Part shown: piece by piece, positions 9,430-17,591 of the stretch
Position numbering within the stretch: the stretch's first letter is position 1
Layout of the letters: each line of letters opens with the position of its first letter
Notes under the pieces: model-generated
What the model was told of the DNA's origin: nothing
What the model saw: only the letters and a program-made list of their open reading frames with translations
Databases searched by the model: none
Made by a program: the position numbers and the translations under genes
IMG/VR virus record: IMGVR_UViG_3300030117_005909
Location: 1 to 33,182 of that record
Source: a virus
Length of the DNA stretch: 33,182 nt
Strand: one strand, 5' to 3'

Positions 9430-9882
9430 TTAATAAATCACACTCATTTGATAATAATCAGAACCATCTGGTCCATACTTTCTTTTTAATCCTTCGTTTG
9501 TAAAACCACACCATGTTGCAAATCTAATACCTCTTTTAAAATCTGCTTTTACTGATGTTTGAAGTCTTTTTATTTTATATTTTTTACAAGTTTCATCTTG
9601 TAATCTTTTTATTGTTTTTGCTGCTAATATTTTTATATCAAAAACATTAATTCCAGCTAGTACCCAAGCCTCAGCCACACCATCCCATAATTGTACTATC
9701 CCACAAGCAAATACTGGTTTGTCGTTTAAAAAATATGTAAACGCCTGACCTTTTTTTGAATACTTAAAAATTCTTGTGTCCTCGCTAAAACTAGCATCTT
9801 TTTCCATAAGCTTATCATTTAAGCCTTCAGAGATAATTTGTTCAGCGTGTTTTATTTCAAATAATTTAATTTTATCCGTCAC
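9430..9882 (-). CDS. Internal virion protein A-like (T7 gp13 / GNAT-like fold)
   Basis: A 150-residue protein resembling the T7 gp13 family, which has an acetyltransferase-like fold. Visible marks are W-D-G-V-A-E-A-W-V-L (about 66-75), the helix with KRLQDETCKKYKIKRLQTSV, and the terminal GFTNEGLKRKYGPDGSDYYQ. In T7, gp13 is needed for virion assembly but is not retained in large amounts. Its start overlaps the end of the tail tube B gene by 11 bp, indicating translational coupling. Confidence 0.7.
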   Translation of the reverse strand: MTDKIKLFEIKHAEQIISEGLNDKLMEKDASFSEDTRIFKYSKKGQAFTYFLNDKPVFACGIVQLWDGVAEAWVLAGINVFDIKILAAKTIKRLQDETCKKYKIKRLQTSVKADFKRGIRFATWCGFTNEGLKRKYGPDGSDYYQMSVIY

Positions 9883-11641
9883 TGGTTACTAACGTTGGAT
9901 AGATTGCTAAAATAGAACAAGGTAAAGGTTGATCTTGTTTTACAAATATAAAACCATCTGAATTAAAATCATCGTTAAATTCTATTTCTTTATCTCCAGC
10001 AATAAATGTTGGTACTGGAGAACCCATAGCAGAAGATGTTGTTCTAAATGGTATTGCTTCTAAATTAGATAAGCTTGGTCCAACTTTTACACCAACAGTT
10101 TCAAATAATCTTAATACTACTTTTGAAATTCTTTTTGTTTTACCTTGAGAAGTACCTTCAGCAGCTCCACCTTCTATCCTCATTGTTTGTAATACACTAT
10201 CAAACGATAATCCAACAACAGCTTTTGTACATGATCTGTCCAGGCTAACAGCTCCAGAACTTACAACCTTATCAGGATGCGCAGCTCCATCAGCTAATAT
10301 AGAAACTGTTTGACCTTCTAAATGAGATAATCCAGATAACGTTGAAGTAGAAGATCCACTATAAGTTAAATGACTATCTGAAAATCTAAAATTTGTTGGA
10401 TCTGTTTCGTCATAATCAAAGTCTGCAAAACACTCTATATATCTTTTTGTAGCTCCGTTAATTGTTCTCTTAACAATAACCCATAATTCATCTTCGTTTA
10501 AAACTCCTGAAATACTAGCAACGCTCTCAACAACGGCATCACCAGATCCAAAAGCTCCACCCAGTATATGTCTATGCCAAGCTACAACTTCTTCCGATCT
10601 AAGATATGTTAATCCAGCTAATTGACCGTCATCTCTAACACACCATAAAATACTATCTGGTGATTGTTGATATGACATCTCGTTAATACCGCTTGTTGTT
10701 ACGGTATCATTTAAAATAGTAAGATCAGCTGCTTGATAACCATCTACATCAAAGTTGTAAGCTAGTTCTCTAATTTTTCTTTTTGCTCTTTGTAAAAACA
10801 ACGTAGCATTACCAGCTGGTTGAGCATCTACATTAGCAGATCCATAAGAACTTTGTCTTTTAATAGTAATATTAGTCGGTGTTATACTTGCATCCGTACC
10901 ATCAGCCGATACAGTAAATTCTCCTCCAGTCGTGCCTAAGATTAAAGTTCTTTGTGCTTTTAAAAACCTTATGGCGTTGACTTGGTTTGATGCAATTGTG
11001 TAAATCATTGCATGATCCGCATCAGTTCCAACTGTAAAGTTTTCGTAATCTCCAGATTTAGAAAACCATACTGTTTGTGGATTATTATTTGTGTTTGCAA
11101 AAACTAATCTTTGTTCAAAGAATGATACACAACTAGGTCTATTATCTGAACCTGATATTGTTATTGATGAAGTTTGCGTAAATGAAACAGTAGATAAAGT
11201 CCAGGATGTATGTCCAGTTCTACTAAGTTTACGCACGTCATGGTTTGGATGGCATAAATAAATTACATCCGCACTTTGAGCAAATTTAATATCAAATAAT
11301 TCTGCTGTTAAATATGGAGAAGAAATTTCATAAGCAGATCCACCTGATAAAATTTGACCTTTATCTTTGTAAAATCTTATGTACTGATCGCCAAACTCCA
11401 TAATGTAAGTTTGTGTAGTAGAAAATTCAAAAGGTATTAATCTTGTTTTGTTTGCAGAAGTTTTTACTTCTGAAATAAATTGAGTACCTACTCTTCTTGT
11501 TGCAGCTCCTTGAGGATGAACTAAGAAGTTTTCTAATGTTTTACAACTTGTATTATATTTAGCAAAGTCTTGTCTTCCATCTAATTTAGCAGAAAATTCA
11601 CCACTTACGAAAGAGTTTAAAGCAAGAGTTGTTCTAGGCAT
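9872..11641 (-). CDS. Tail tubular protein B / tail nozzle-like protein
   Basis: A 589-residue protein whose N-terminus contains the marks of a widespread podovirus tail protein: N-S-F-V-S-G-E-F-S-A-K-L-D-G-R, then CKTLENFLVHPQGAATRR and RLIPFEFSTTQTYIMEFGDQ, followed by a beta-rich body. Members are annotated as tail tubular protein B or stabilisation/nozzle proteins, and they close the distal end of the short tail. It follows tail tube A with a 150-bp gap that holds a hairpin and a promoter-like site. It is shorter than T7 gp12 (about 790 residues). Confidence 0.8.
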   Translation of the reverse strand: MPRTTLALNSFVSGEFSAKLDGRQDFAKYNTSCKTLENFLVHPQGAATRRVGTQFISEVKTSANKTRLIPFEFSTTQTYIMEFGDQYIRFYKDKGQILSGGSAYEISSPYLTAELFDIKFAQSADVIYLCHPNHDVRKLSRTGHTSWTLSTVSFTQTSSITISGSDNRPSCVSFFEQRLVFANTNNNPQTVWFSKSGDYENFTVGTDADHAMIYTIASNQVNAIRFLKAQRTLILGTTGGEFTVSADGTDASITPTNITIKRQSSYGSANVDAQPAGNATLFLQRAKRKIRELAYNFDVDGYQAADLTILNDTVTTSGINEMSYQQSPDSILWCVRDDGQLAGLTYLRSEEVVAWHRHILGGAFGSGDAVVESVASISGVLNEDELWVIVKRTINGATKRYIECFADFDYDETDPTNFRFSDSHLTYSGSSTSTLSGLSHLEGQTVSILADGAAHPDKVVSSGAVSLDRSCTKAVVGLSFDSVLQTMRIEGGAAEGTSQGKTKRISKVVLRLFETVGVKVGPSLSNLEAIPFRTTSSAMGSPVPTFIAGDKEIEFNDDFNSDGFIFVKQDQPLPCSILAIYPTLVTSDG

Positions 11642-11689
11642 AATTTTTGATTTTTAATATTAATAATTTAGTTTTGTTATTGAACTGAT

Positions 11690-11695
11690 TGTCAA
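11690..11695 (-). promoter_or_regulatory. Candidate -35 box upstream of tail tube B
   Basis: A perfect TTGACA on the minus strand, 48 bp upstream of the tail tube B start. No good TATAAT lies 16-18 bp away (ACTAAA at 17 bp), although AT-rich sequence follows. Could be a weak internal late promoter. Confidence 0.25.
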
Positions 11696-11753
11696 ACATT
11701 GGAGGTTAAAACGACTTTCAGTTCGTATGTAAAACACTAGATAACAGCAATAG

Positions 11754-11793
11754 TGGCGATTAGATTTGACGGTCTAGTCGCCATTATCTTTTT
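11754..11793 (+). terminator. Hairpin with T tract on the plus strand, between tail tube genes
   Basis: TGGCGATTAGA (11754-11764) pairs with TCTAGTCGCCA (11773-11783) around an 8-nt loop, giving an 11-bp stem with one G.U wobble on the plus strand. TTATCTTTTT follows on the plus strand, the layout of an intrinsic terminator. On the minus strand, the coding direction here, the stem has an A.C mismatch and no T tract. The end of the run overlaps the stop of tail tube A. The rest of the 150-bp gap holds only a 15-codon minus-strand reading frame (11737-11784), which I do not call as a gene. Confidence 0.5.
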
Positions 11794-12370
11794 AGAGCCT
11801 CGCATCCGTAAATTCGTTAGCCTCTATAGTATCTACAGAATTTTCTGTAGCATCAATAAATCTAGCTTCTCTCAATCTTTCATCAGCTCTTGTCATATAA
11901 TTGTTAGCTAACGTTGCATTGTTAGTTACAGCATAAGCTATGTCAGCAGCGAGTTGATGAGAAATTGCTTCTAATAGATAAGCATCATAATTATTTGGAT
12001 CTGTATCTAATCCTACGTAAACTAAAAAAACAGTTCCTTCATTTGTTTTTACTTTTCTACCTTCTATTTTGTATTCCATAGATGAAGCTACACTGTCAGT
12101 AGTTCCATTGTGAATTTTTAAAACTCTTAAACAATCTGAAGGTAAAGTATATTGATTAGAAAATTCTATTACTGGAGCTGCACTATCTTGAGCTAATTGA
12201 ACTCTTTTAATTAAACTATTCCAAGGATGCGATCTAAAAATTCTGTTTCTAATTGGTTCGTATCTTTGATTACAAAGTCTCGCATTTTTAGTATCATCTG
12301 TTAATGCACTAATTGTTGAAGCTCCTAATAAATTTAAAGCTGAATTACAAATATCTACTACTGATGCCAT
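11792..12370 (-). CDS. Tail tubular protein A (T7 gp11-like)
   Basis: A 192-residue protein of the usual gp11 size. It has the family N-terminus V-D-I-C-N-S-A-L-N-L-L-G, then CNQRYEPIRNRIFRSHPWN, ITLP-like F-S-N-Q-Y-T-L-P-S-D-C-L-R-V, and the helix LLEAISHQLAADIAYAV. In T7, gp11 forms the dodecameric adaptor ring under the portal. Its ATG overlaps the stop of the upstream small gene by one base. Confidence 0.88.
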   Translation of the reverse strand: MASVVDICNSALNLLGASTISALTDDTKNARLCNQRYEPIRNRIFRSHPWNSLIKRVQLAQDSAAPVIEFSNQYTLPSDCLRVLKIHNGTTDSVASSMEYKIEGRKVKTNEGTVFLVYVGLDTDPNNYDAYLLEAISHQLAADIAYAVTNNATLANNYMTRADERLREARFIDATENSVDTIEANEFTDARL

Positions 12371-12603
12371 TATGTTTCTTCTCCTAATTTTCTACATTCA
12401 AATTTGACTACAATTTTATTTGTTTCTATGTAATCTTTCTCAAACTCTTCTAATTCTTGTAAACTTATAAATGTATTATGTGCAAGCTTGTAACCTGAAG
12501 CTACACAATCATAATGACTAAGAAATTGATAGCCAGGAATTGTGCTGCTTGGACATTGTCCAGTTACCTGAGAGCATAAATATAAATATAAAATAAATTT
12601 CAT
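12370..12603 (-). CDS. Small putative exported cysteine-containing protein
   Basis: A 77-residue protein with a short hydrophobic N-terminus (KFILYLYLCS) that looks like a weak signal peptide, followed by a Cys-containing middle (TGQCPSST, HYDCVASGYKLAHNTF) and an acidic helix ending in FECRKLG. Four cysteines in all suit a periplasmic or virion-exposed fold. I do not recognise a named family. It is coupled to tail tube A by a one-base overlap, so it is expressed with the late genes. A second small protein of related design lies at 31161-31361. Confidence 0.55.
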   Translation of the reverse strand: MKFILYLYLCSQVTGQCPSSTIPGYQFLSHYDCVASGYKLAHNTFISLQELEEFEKDYIETNKIVVKFECRKLGEET

Positions 12604-12618
12604 TGATAAATTTTGTTT

Positions 12619-12659
12619 GGCTGGCGGTCGCTAAACAAGAAACCGCCAACCGTTTTTTT
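12619..12659 (+). terminator. Strong intrinsic terminator oriented on the plus strand
   Basis: GGCTGGCGGT (12619-12628) pairs with ACCGCCAACC (12642-12651), a GC-rich 10-bp stem with a 13-nt loop, followed on the plus strand by G and seven T. This is the best intrinsic terminator in the window, yet it faces against the minus-strand late genes. Read on the minus strand, the same stem is followed by AAACAAAATTT, which is not a T tract, so late transcription may only be slowed or its 3' ends protected here. Confidence 0.7.
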
Positions 12660-12667
12660 AATGGTGA

Positions 12668-13117
12668 TTACTCAACTGAGTAGTTTACCCAACAAAAAAT
12701 AGTACCAGAAGCAGTTGCGCCTCCAGTAGTTATTAATATGTCAGTTTCCGCAGTTGTTCTGTAACCCAAACCAGTAACAGCTGGAATTGGAGCACCAGTT
12801 GAACTTCCAGCCAACATTGACTGAGTTTGTCCAGCTACGTTCCATGTTCCAACGACACCGATGTATCTGTCATCGTCTCCGCTATCACCAACTTTTAATG
12901 TAACAGATCCACCTAGAGCGTCACACTTAAGTATAACGTCATGGATTGTTGCATGTTTTGGTATTCTAGCGATCGTGATGTCAGATCCACTTGCTAGTGA
13001 AGAAGCTTCATAAGTATCGTGAAATACTCTTAACTTTCCACCAGCGTTTTCACTACTCACTTTAACCACTGGAGTAGCATCCATGTTTGTGATGTTTGCA
13101 CCTTTAACACTTGCCAT
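12668..13117 (-). CDS. Putative capsid decoration / minor structural protein
   Basis: A 149-residue, Gly/Ser/Thr-rich, beta-type protein (DITIARIPKHATIHDVILKC, LKVGDSGDDDRYIG, ILITTGGATASGT). It begins 19 bp after the major capsid gene with a perfect GGAGG 8-12 bp upstream of its ATG, so it should be made in large amounts. Proteins of this type directly behind a capsid gene are usually head decoration or minor capsid proteins. No motif proves the role. A GC-rich hairpin (12619-12651) follows the gene. Confidence 0.55.
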   Translation of the reverse strand: MASVKGANITNMDATPVVKVSSENAGGKLRVFHDTYEASSLASGSDITIARIPKHATIHDVILKCDALGGSVTLKVGDSGDDDRYIGVVGTWNVAGQTQSMLAGSSTGAPIPAVTGLGYRTTAETDILITTGGATASGTIFCWVNYSVE

Positions 13118-13136
13118 AATTATATCCTCCTATTTA

Positions 13137-14000
13137 TTAAGCTTCGTGAGCTTGGATTGTGACTATTTTTTCTTCTTCCATTCTAGTAGCACCGATTGAC
13201 TGGCAAACGTAGATTTGAGTTGAGTAGCCTTTGTCAGCTCTCTCATCAATTCTAGTCATTAAGTCTTGACCGATAGCCATCTTAACTCCATCCATAGCGT
13301 AAGCTAGGCAAAGTCTTTTAGAAGAGCCGATTGATAGTCTGTTTGACACTATAAAGTTAAAACCAAGAAACGTATTAACTTCTCCGTTCGCCAACGCTTT
13401 TACAGTGTTGAAGTCAGAAGATGTTACTTGAGTTGTTCCTAACAAATCAGAAATTTGTTTTGGTCCAACTACAATGTATCTTGGAATTGACGGATCAACA
13501 GAAGCACTATCCATTATTTCTTTAGCGTTTCTAAGTTTAGCGATTGTTAAACCGTCTGTACCACTTTCAGTGATTTTTTGTGCACTAGGTAAAGCAGTAG
13601 TTGTACTACCAGTTTCACCAGTGAAAGCATCACCACTGATTGCAGCAATGATTTCATCATCTTGAGCTCTTCCTAATGCAAAAGCAGCAGCCTGAGCGTA
13701 TGATGATGTTGGATCGATAAGAGTTCTAACCTTATCTTGATTGTCGATAAGATCAGCGTACTCATAATCTACCAAAGATACTCTTCTTCTAGCGTGTGGA
13801 GTGTCGATTTGTGGAGTATCACCGTGTCTTGTTGTTCTTTTGACAGCGGTTGCAACACCTACTTGATCGAAGAAAGCATTTTTTCCAACAACACTTTCCG
13901 TATCAACACTACCTCTTAGAAGAGAGCCTTTTTGTTGTGACAACATTTGTACATTGTTTGAATACTGCTGTACAAAAGCTGTAGTTATTTGAGTTGACAT
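13137..14000 (-). CDS. Major capsid protein
   Basis: A 287-residue protein starting MSTQITTAFVQQYSNNVQML, with R-T-T-R-H-G-D-T-P and RRRVSLVDYEYADLIDNQD, a loop rich in Thr/Gly near 125-140, and P-R-Y-I-V-V-G-P-K-Q with AYAMDGVKMAIGQDL further on. This is the pattern of T7-like/podoviral HK97-fold capsid proteins, here shorter than T7 gp10A (345 residues). It has the strongest Shine-Dalgarno in the block (GAGGAGGAC about 7 bp from the ATG) and follows the scaffold gene, the standard order. Codon use is noticeably less A/T-biased than its neighbours, as often seen for abundant proteins. Confidence 0.88.
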   Translation of the reverse strand: MSTQITTAFVQQYSNNVQMLSQQKGSLLRGSVDTESVVGKNAFFDQVGVATAVKRTTRHGDTPQIDTPHARRRVSLVDYEYADLIDNQDKVRTLIDPTSSYAQAAAFALGRAQDDEIIAAISGDAFTGETGSTTTALPSAQKITESGTDGLTIAKLRNAKEIMDSASVDPSIPRYIVVGPKQISDLLGTTQVTSSDFNTVKALANGEVNTFLGFNFIVSNRLSIGSSKRLCLAYAMDGVKMAIGQDLMTRIDERADKGYSTQIYVCQSIGATRMEEEKIVTIQAHEA

Positions 14001-14048
14001 ATAATGTCCTCCTCTTTTGGTTGATTGATTGATTTATCGATTTGATTT

Positions 14049-14062
14049 TCCGTTTACACGGA
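14049..14062 (-). promoter_or_regulatory. Small leader hairpin upstream of the capsid gene
   Basis: TCCGT pairs with ACGGA around a GTAA tetraloop (GNRA type when read on the minus strand), about 50 bases upstream of the capsid start, in an 89-bp gap. Could stabilise or mark a processed 5' end of the capsid message. No promoter is evident. Confidence 0.3.
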
Positions 14063-14089
14063 TCTCGTCTTTACCTTTATAGTCGGCAA

Positions 14090-14290
14090 TTAGACTTTAC
14101 TCTTAGAGGTCTTGCACTTACAAGGTTTTCTCTTAGAATTTTTTAATACCCAATCATAGTAAGTATCTGCGATAGGTAGCGGATCTCTACGTTCATTTTC
14201 TGGTGAAAACTCAGTAGCTAATCTCAAACATTCCAGACGTATTTCAACATCTGTAATATCTCCTTGAGGTTCAAACTTTTCGTTAGCCAT
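14090..14290 (-). CDS. Small conserved-looking protein between scaffold and capsid
   Basis: A 66-residue protein (MANEKFEPQGDITDVEIRLE) with a basic, cysteine-containing C-terminus (KRKPCKCKTSKSKV). I recognise no domain. The start overlaps the end of the scaffold gene by 8 bp, so it is translationally coupled, and it is followed by an 89-bp leader before the capsid gene. Small proteins with this acidic helix plus basic tail occur between scaffold and capsid genes in related podoviruses. A role in head assembly is possible but not shown. Confidence 0.55.
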   Translation of the reverse strand: MANEKFEPQGDITDVEIRLECLRLATEFSPENERRDPLPIADTYYDWVLKNSKRKPCKCKTSKSKV

Positions 14291-15113
14291 TATCTTTTAG
14301 CTGATAAAGTCTTTGTACTTCTTGTACAGCTTTTCTATGGTTTACGTGTGATTTATCCCAATAAGCAGATCCAGGCTGAGTAAGCGTTTCTATTTCTGTA
14401 TCAATTTCTTTTACAGTCATAGCAGCTGTTCCTTCACCTTTAACAAAACTATCTTCTGACATTCTCTCAGCTAATGTTGCCATAGCTCTAATTACCTCTG
14501 GACTATTACCTAATGGCGTTCCATCAGCAAGTTTTGTATTACGAAGAAACTCATTACCAAAAGCATTGACAGCTAAATTTCTAGCTTGCGCTATTTTTAA
14601 ATCATAAGCTGGTCCAAATTCTTTTCTAAGTTCAGCTTCAGCATTTGCTTTTGATGCCTCTACGTTTACATTTTGAGACTGTTCATTTTGCTCTGCTAAA
14701 TTATTATAATACTTAATTATACCTTGAGCTTGTCCAGGTAATAAGCCTAGTTTGTGAGCTTCTTCAGAAAAATTCTTAAGAGTTGCCTCGTCAAGTTTTG
14801 TTTCTTTAGGTAATTCATATTTATAACCGTCAGCAGTTTCAGGTCTACCTAATTTAGAATAAACAACATCCCAATCCTCTTTAGTTGCTAATTTATTCGG
14901 TAAAGGTATTTTATCTGCACCTACTAATTTTTGTGAGTGCAAATAAGACTTTACAAAATCATTCATGTTAGAAAAATTCTGTAAAGATTTCTCCTCTTGA
15001 TACTCTTGAGGTATGAGCGTTTTAAAATCTACGCTCTGTTCTTGTTGCGATTGATCTAATACTTCAGCTTGAGCTGTTGTATCAGATTGCACGTTTGCAG
15101 TTGTCTGATCCAT
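14283..15113 (-). CDS. Capsid assembly scaffolding protein (T7 gp9-like)
   Basis: A 276-residue, acidic, Gln/Glu-rich helical protein (N-terminus MDQTTANVQSDTTAQAEVLD). The middle contains LPNKLATKEDWDVVYSKLGRP and GYKYELPKE, followed by long helices with GLLPGQAQGIIKYYNNLAEQ. This segment is a hallmark of podovirus scaffolding proteins. It lies between portal and capsid genes as expected. The protein would fill the procapsid and leave before DNA packaging. Confidence 0.8.
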   Translation of the reverse strand: MDQTTANVQSDTTAQAEVLDQSQQEQSVDFKTLIPQEYQEEKSLQNFSNMNDFVKSYLHSQKLVGADKIPLPNKLATKEDWDVVYSKLGRPETADGYKYELPKETKLDEATLKNFSEEAHKLGLLPGQAQGIIKYYNNLAEQNEQSQNVNVEASKANAEAELRKEFGPAYDLKIAQARNLAVNAFGNEFLRNTKLADGTPLGNSPEVIRAMATLAERMSEDSFVKGEGTAAMTVKEIDTEIETLTQPGSAYWDKSHVNHRKAVQEVQRLYQLKDNG

Positions 15114-15116
15114 AGT

Positions 15117-15338
15117 TTACTCCTTTTTTAAGATCATCGCTTTAATGAAAAGAAGAACTGATCTTTGTCCTTCCAAAAAAGCGGTTTCGTTGGCGTTGTC
15201 TTTACTAAACGTAGATACGTTAAAGTGACAACGTTTTTCTAGATCATCGATGACTTGTTTGCCTTCGTCAGATCCAAAAACTGTTTTGTAGTTAATTACT
15301 AACTCTTTAATTTTTTTATCGTGTTTGTTGTTGTCCAT
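15117..15338 (-). CDS. Small protein between portal and scaffold
   Basis: A 73-residue protein (MDNNKHDKKIKELVINYKTV) with a central F-G-S-D-E-G-K-Q-V-I-D-D-L-E motif and a C-terminal hydrophobic helix (RSVLLFIKAMILKKE). The pattern resembles small head-operon proteins found between portal and scaffold in marine podoviruses, but I cannot name the family. It overlaps the portal 3' end by 23 bp and ends 3 bp before the scaffold start, so it is part of the same message. Confidence 0.6.
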   Translation of the reverse strand: MDNNKHDKKIKELVINYKTVFGSDEGKQVIDDLEKRCHFNVSTFSKDNANETAFLEGQRSVLLFIKAMILKKE

Positions 15339-16938
15339 TTAAAGCTTGCACTAGAGGAGCAGCATTTTTGGCTTGCTCAGATTGCATCATTTCCATTTGC
15401 ATTTGAGCTTGAGCAGCTTGTTGTTCTTGACGGACTGCTCTTAATTCTTGAACTTCTTTATCAGATTTAATCATCTTAGCTGGTAAACCAAGAAGATTTA
15501 TTATTTGTTTAACTAATCCATTTTCATCTATGTAATCTGTTACTGGAGCTATTTGTGATATAGATCCAAATAATTCTAATCCTCTCATTATACCTTCTAT
15601 TTGTGATCCTTTTTGAGCTATTGCTACTGGGGAAACATATTCAATATCAATCTCTTGATTAGTTAATATATCTGGAGCTGATAAAAATTGTTTGTCTCTC
15701 AACATAATATTAAACACTCTAATAATTAATGGCTGTAATAATTCTTGTTGTAGTCTTCCGATTACTGGACCAAGTATTCTCATTTTCTCTTGATTACGTT
15801 GCATTACTTCTGTCGCTGTCATTGTTCTATTTTCTTGAATTAACAGCTGATCGACATGAAATGTACGTGATATGGAACTTCTTCTTTGGTCTTCCATGTT
15901 TAAACCTAAAGGATTATTAGCACCAATTTGAAGAGGCTCAATTCTGTCTCTAGATCCTGATCTATAATAATTTAAAGATCCAGGAGCCGTTCTTATAGGT
16001 AGCATCATTGCATCATCTGGAACAAGTAAAGGTGGATCTACTTGTTTTTGAGCAGCTCTTAATGATACTTCAACCATTTTATTTAAAACTTTAACATCAG
16101 GTAAAGAGTTCATACCTGGTGATCTTCCGTAAATTTCGTTAGATGCTTTTAAGTATCTTGGAACTACATAAGGAAATTCTCTAAAACCTCCAAGTGATAT
16201 TATGTGTCCAGTTTGAAATTCCATATAAACAGATTGGAACGGCATATTCTGTTTATCTAATTTTTTTGGATTATAAGTTTCTCTTGGTTTAACAACGTGA
16301 ACTAATTCAACATCATCAAACGGAGCCTTTTGATACTTAACTAATATATCTCTTGATAAATTATCTTTACCAAACATATCAAAACAAGCTTTCGCAGTCA
16401 TTTTGAATTTTCTATAAATAGTATCAACTAATCCTTTATCGTTTTCTGTAATATAAATTTCTTTAATATGTCTTGCAGAAAATCTAATTATATCGTCTAC
16501 ATCTTTTTCTATGTATAAGCATGAAGTACCAAAAGCGATAAGATCGTGATAGTTCTCAAATATTTCTTGTTGGAAATTTGATCTAGCAAAAGCTACATAC
16601 ATTTTTTCCATACTATCCTCTAGCCATTCTTTCGCTTCATCTAAATCATTTAAAGCAGCTTCTTTGTATCTTAACTCAAACCATCTATTCGCTTGAGATG
16701 TAAGCATACCATGTAAAGAACTTGCTAATAGTTCTAGACTATGAACAGCTGTACTATCGTAAATCTGTACATTTCTTTTATCACCTTTTGATCTTTCTCT
16801 ATTAACATCAGATTTTCTTGGAAGCATGTAATCAGATACTTCTTGCCAATGGCTTTCCCAAGTTTGTCTTTTGCTTTGTAATCTGGATAAATTATCTTTT
16901 AATTCTTTTGAAAATTTTCTGTATTCTTCTGATTGCAT
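15316..16938 (-). CDS. Portal (head-tail connector) protein, T7 gp8-like
   Basis: A 540-residue protein of the usual size for T7-type connectors (T7 gp8 is 536). Visible family marks are the N-terminal helix, W-E-S-H-W-Q-E-V-S-D-Y-M-L-P-R, YDSTAVHSLELLASSLHGML, ANRWFELRY, and the long Gln-rich C-terminal helix (QEQQAAQAQMQMEMM). Twelve copies form the vertex ring through which DNA is packaged by TerL. Gene order TerL - two small proteins - portal - scaffold - capsid supports the call. Confidence 0.92.
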   Translation of the reverse strand: MQSEEYRKFSKELKDNLSRLQSKRQTWESHWQEVSDYMLPRKSDVNRERSKGDKRNVQIYDSTAVHSLELLASSLHGMLTSQANRWFELRYKEAALNDLDEAKEWLEDSMEKMYVAFARSNFQQEIFENYHDLIAFGTSCLYIEKDVDDIIRFSARHIKEIYITENDKGLVDTIYRKFKMTAKACFDMFGKDNLSRDILVKYQKAPFDDVELVHVVKPRETYNPKKLDKQNMPFQSVYMEFQTGHIISLGGFREFPYVVPRYLKASNEIYGRSPGMNSLPDVKVLNKMVEVSLRAAQKQVDPPLLVPDDAMMLPIRTAPGSLNYYRSGSRDRIEPLQIGANNPLGLNMEDQRRSSISRTFHVDQLLIQENRTMTATEVMQRNQEKMRILGPVIGRLQQELLQPLIIRVFNIMLRDKQFLSAPDILTNQEIDIEYVSPVAIAQKGSQIEGIMRGLELFGSISQIAPVTDYIDENGLVKQIINLLGLPAKMIKSDKEVQELRAVRQEQQAAQAQMQMEMMQSEQAKNAAPLVQALNGQQQTR

Positions 16939-16939
16939 A

Positions 16940-17587
16940 TTAGCCTAATAAAACTTTTTTACCTAAAGTTAATTCCTCTTCTTGATCGTTCAATATTGTA
17001 ATTTTTCTACCTTCTCTATTAGCTTTAAGTTTTTTCTGAGCTGCTGTTAAATCTCCATCTGTAGCTGTCATCTCTATATTTGTTGGTCCATCTGGAGCTG
17101 CGTCTACTGCTTTTTTCTGAGCAGCTTTAGCTTGCGTTCCAGCCATATTAATTCCGCCATTATCTCTAGATCCACCGCCTACTAATGGATTACCATAAGC
17201 ATCTGTCGTATTTGTCAATCTGTCATCTAAATACGATTTATAAACTTTTTCTTGTTGTGAAGAGCTGAGTTTATTAAATTTTTCTGTATTGATAACTTCA
17301 CCTTCATACTTAAATCTTCCAGCATCTAATACTTTGTCTTCAAAGAAACCTCTTGTGATTTTTGATCCTTTTTTAAAAGGCTCTTTAAAAATTCCTAAAA
17401 TTGTACCAGCTGCTCCAGGTAATTTTAATTCTTCTATATTTTTTGCACCTTGATTTCTAAATTCATTTCTTCTTGATGCTCGTTCGGCATCATACGCAGT
17501 TCCGTAAGTTCCGTCTGTTTTTCTTCCAGCTGGTCCTACTCCACCACCGCCTCCAGTTGATGCTTCACTACCTCCAAAAAAACCCAT
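16940..17587 (-). CDS. Structural-region protein with C-terminal ITILND...KKVLLG motif
   Basis: A 215-residue protein with a glycine-rich start (MGFFGGSEASTGGGGGVGPA), a charged middle and a C-terminal end GRKITILNDQ ... GKKVLLG. The neighbouring 76-residue protein ends in the same way (GRRSTILTDP ... KVLLGG). Proteins with this tail are common between terminase and portal genes in podoviruses, function unknown to me. It starts 4 bp after the upstream gene with GGAGG before its ATG and ends one base before the portal start. Confidence 0.6.
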   Translation of the reverse strand: MGFFGGSEASTGGGGGVGPAGRKTDGTYGTAYDAERASRRNEFRNQGAKNIEELKLPGAAGTILGIFKEPFKKGSKITRGFFEDKVLDAGRFKYEGEVINTEKFNKLSSSQQEKVYKSYLDDRLTNTTDAYGNPLVGGGSRDNGGINMAGTQAKAAQKKAVDAAPDGPTNIEMTATDGDLTAAQKKLKANREGRKITILNDQEEELTLGKKVLLG

Positions 17588-17591
17588 AATG

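Noticed and set aside
13137-14000. Programmed frameshift at the capsid gene end (as in T7 gp10A/B)
   Set aside because: No slippery run or extended alternative frame before the stop; the next gene has its own strong ribosome-binding site.
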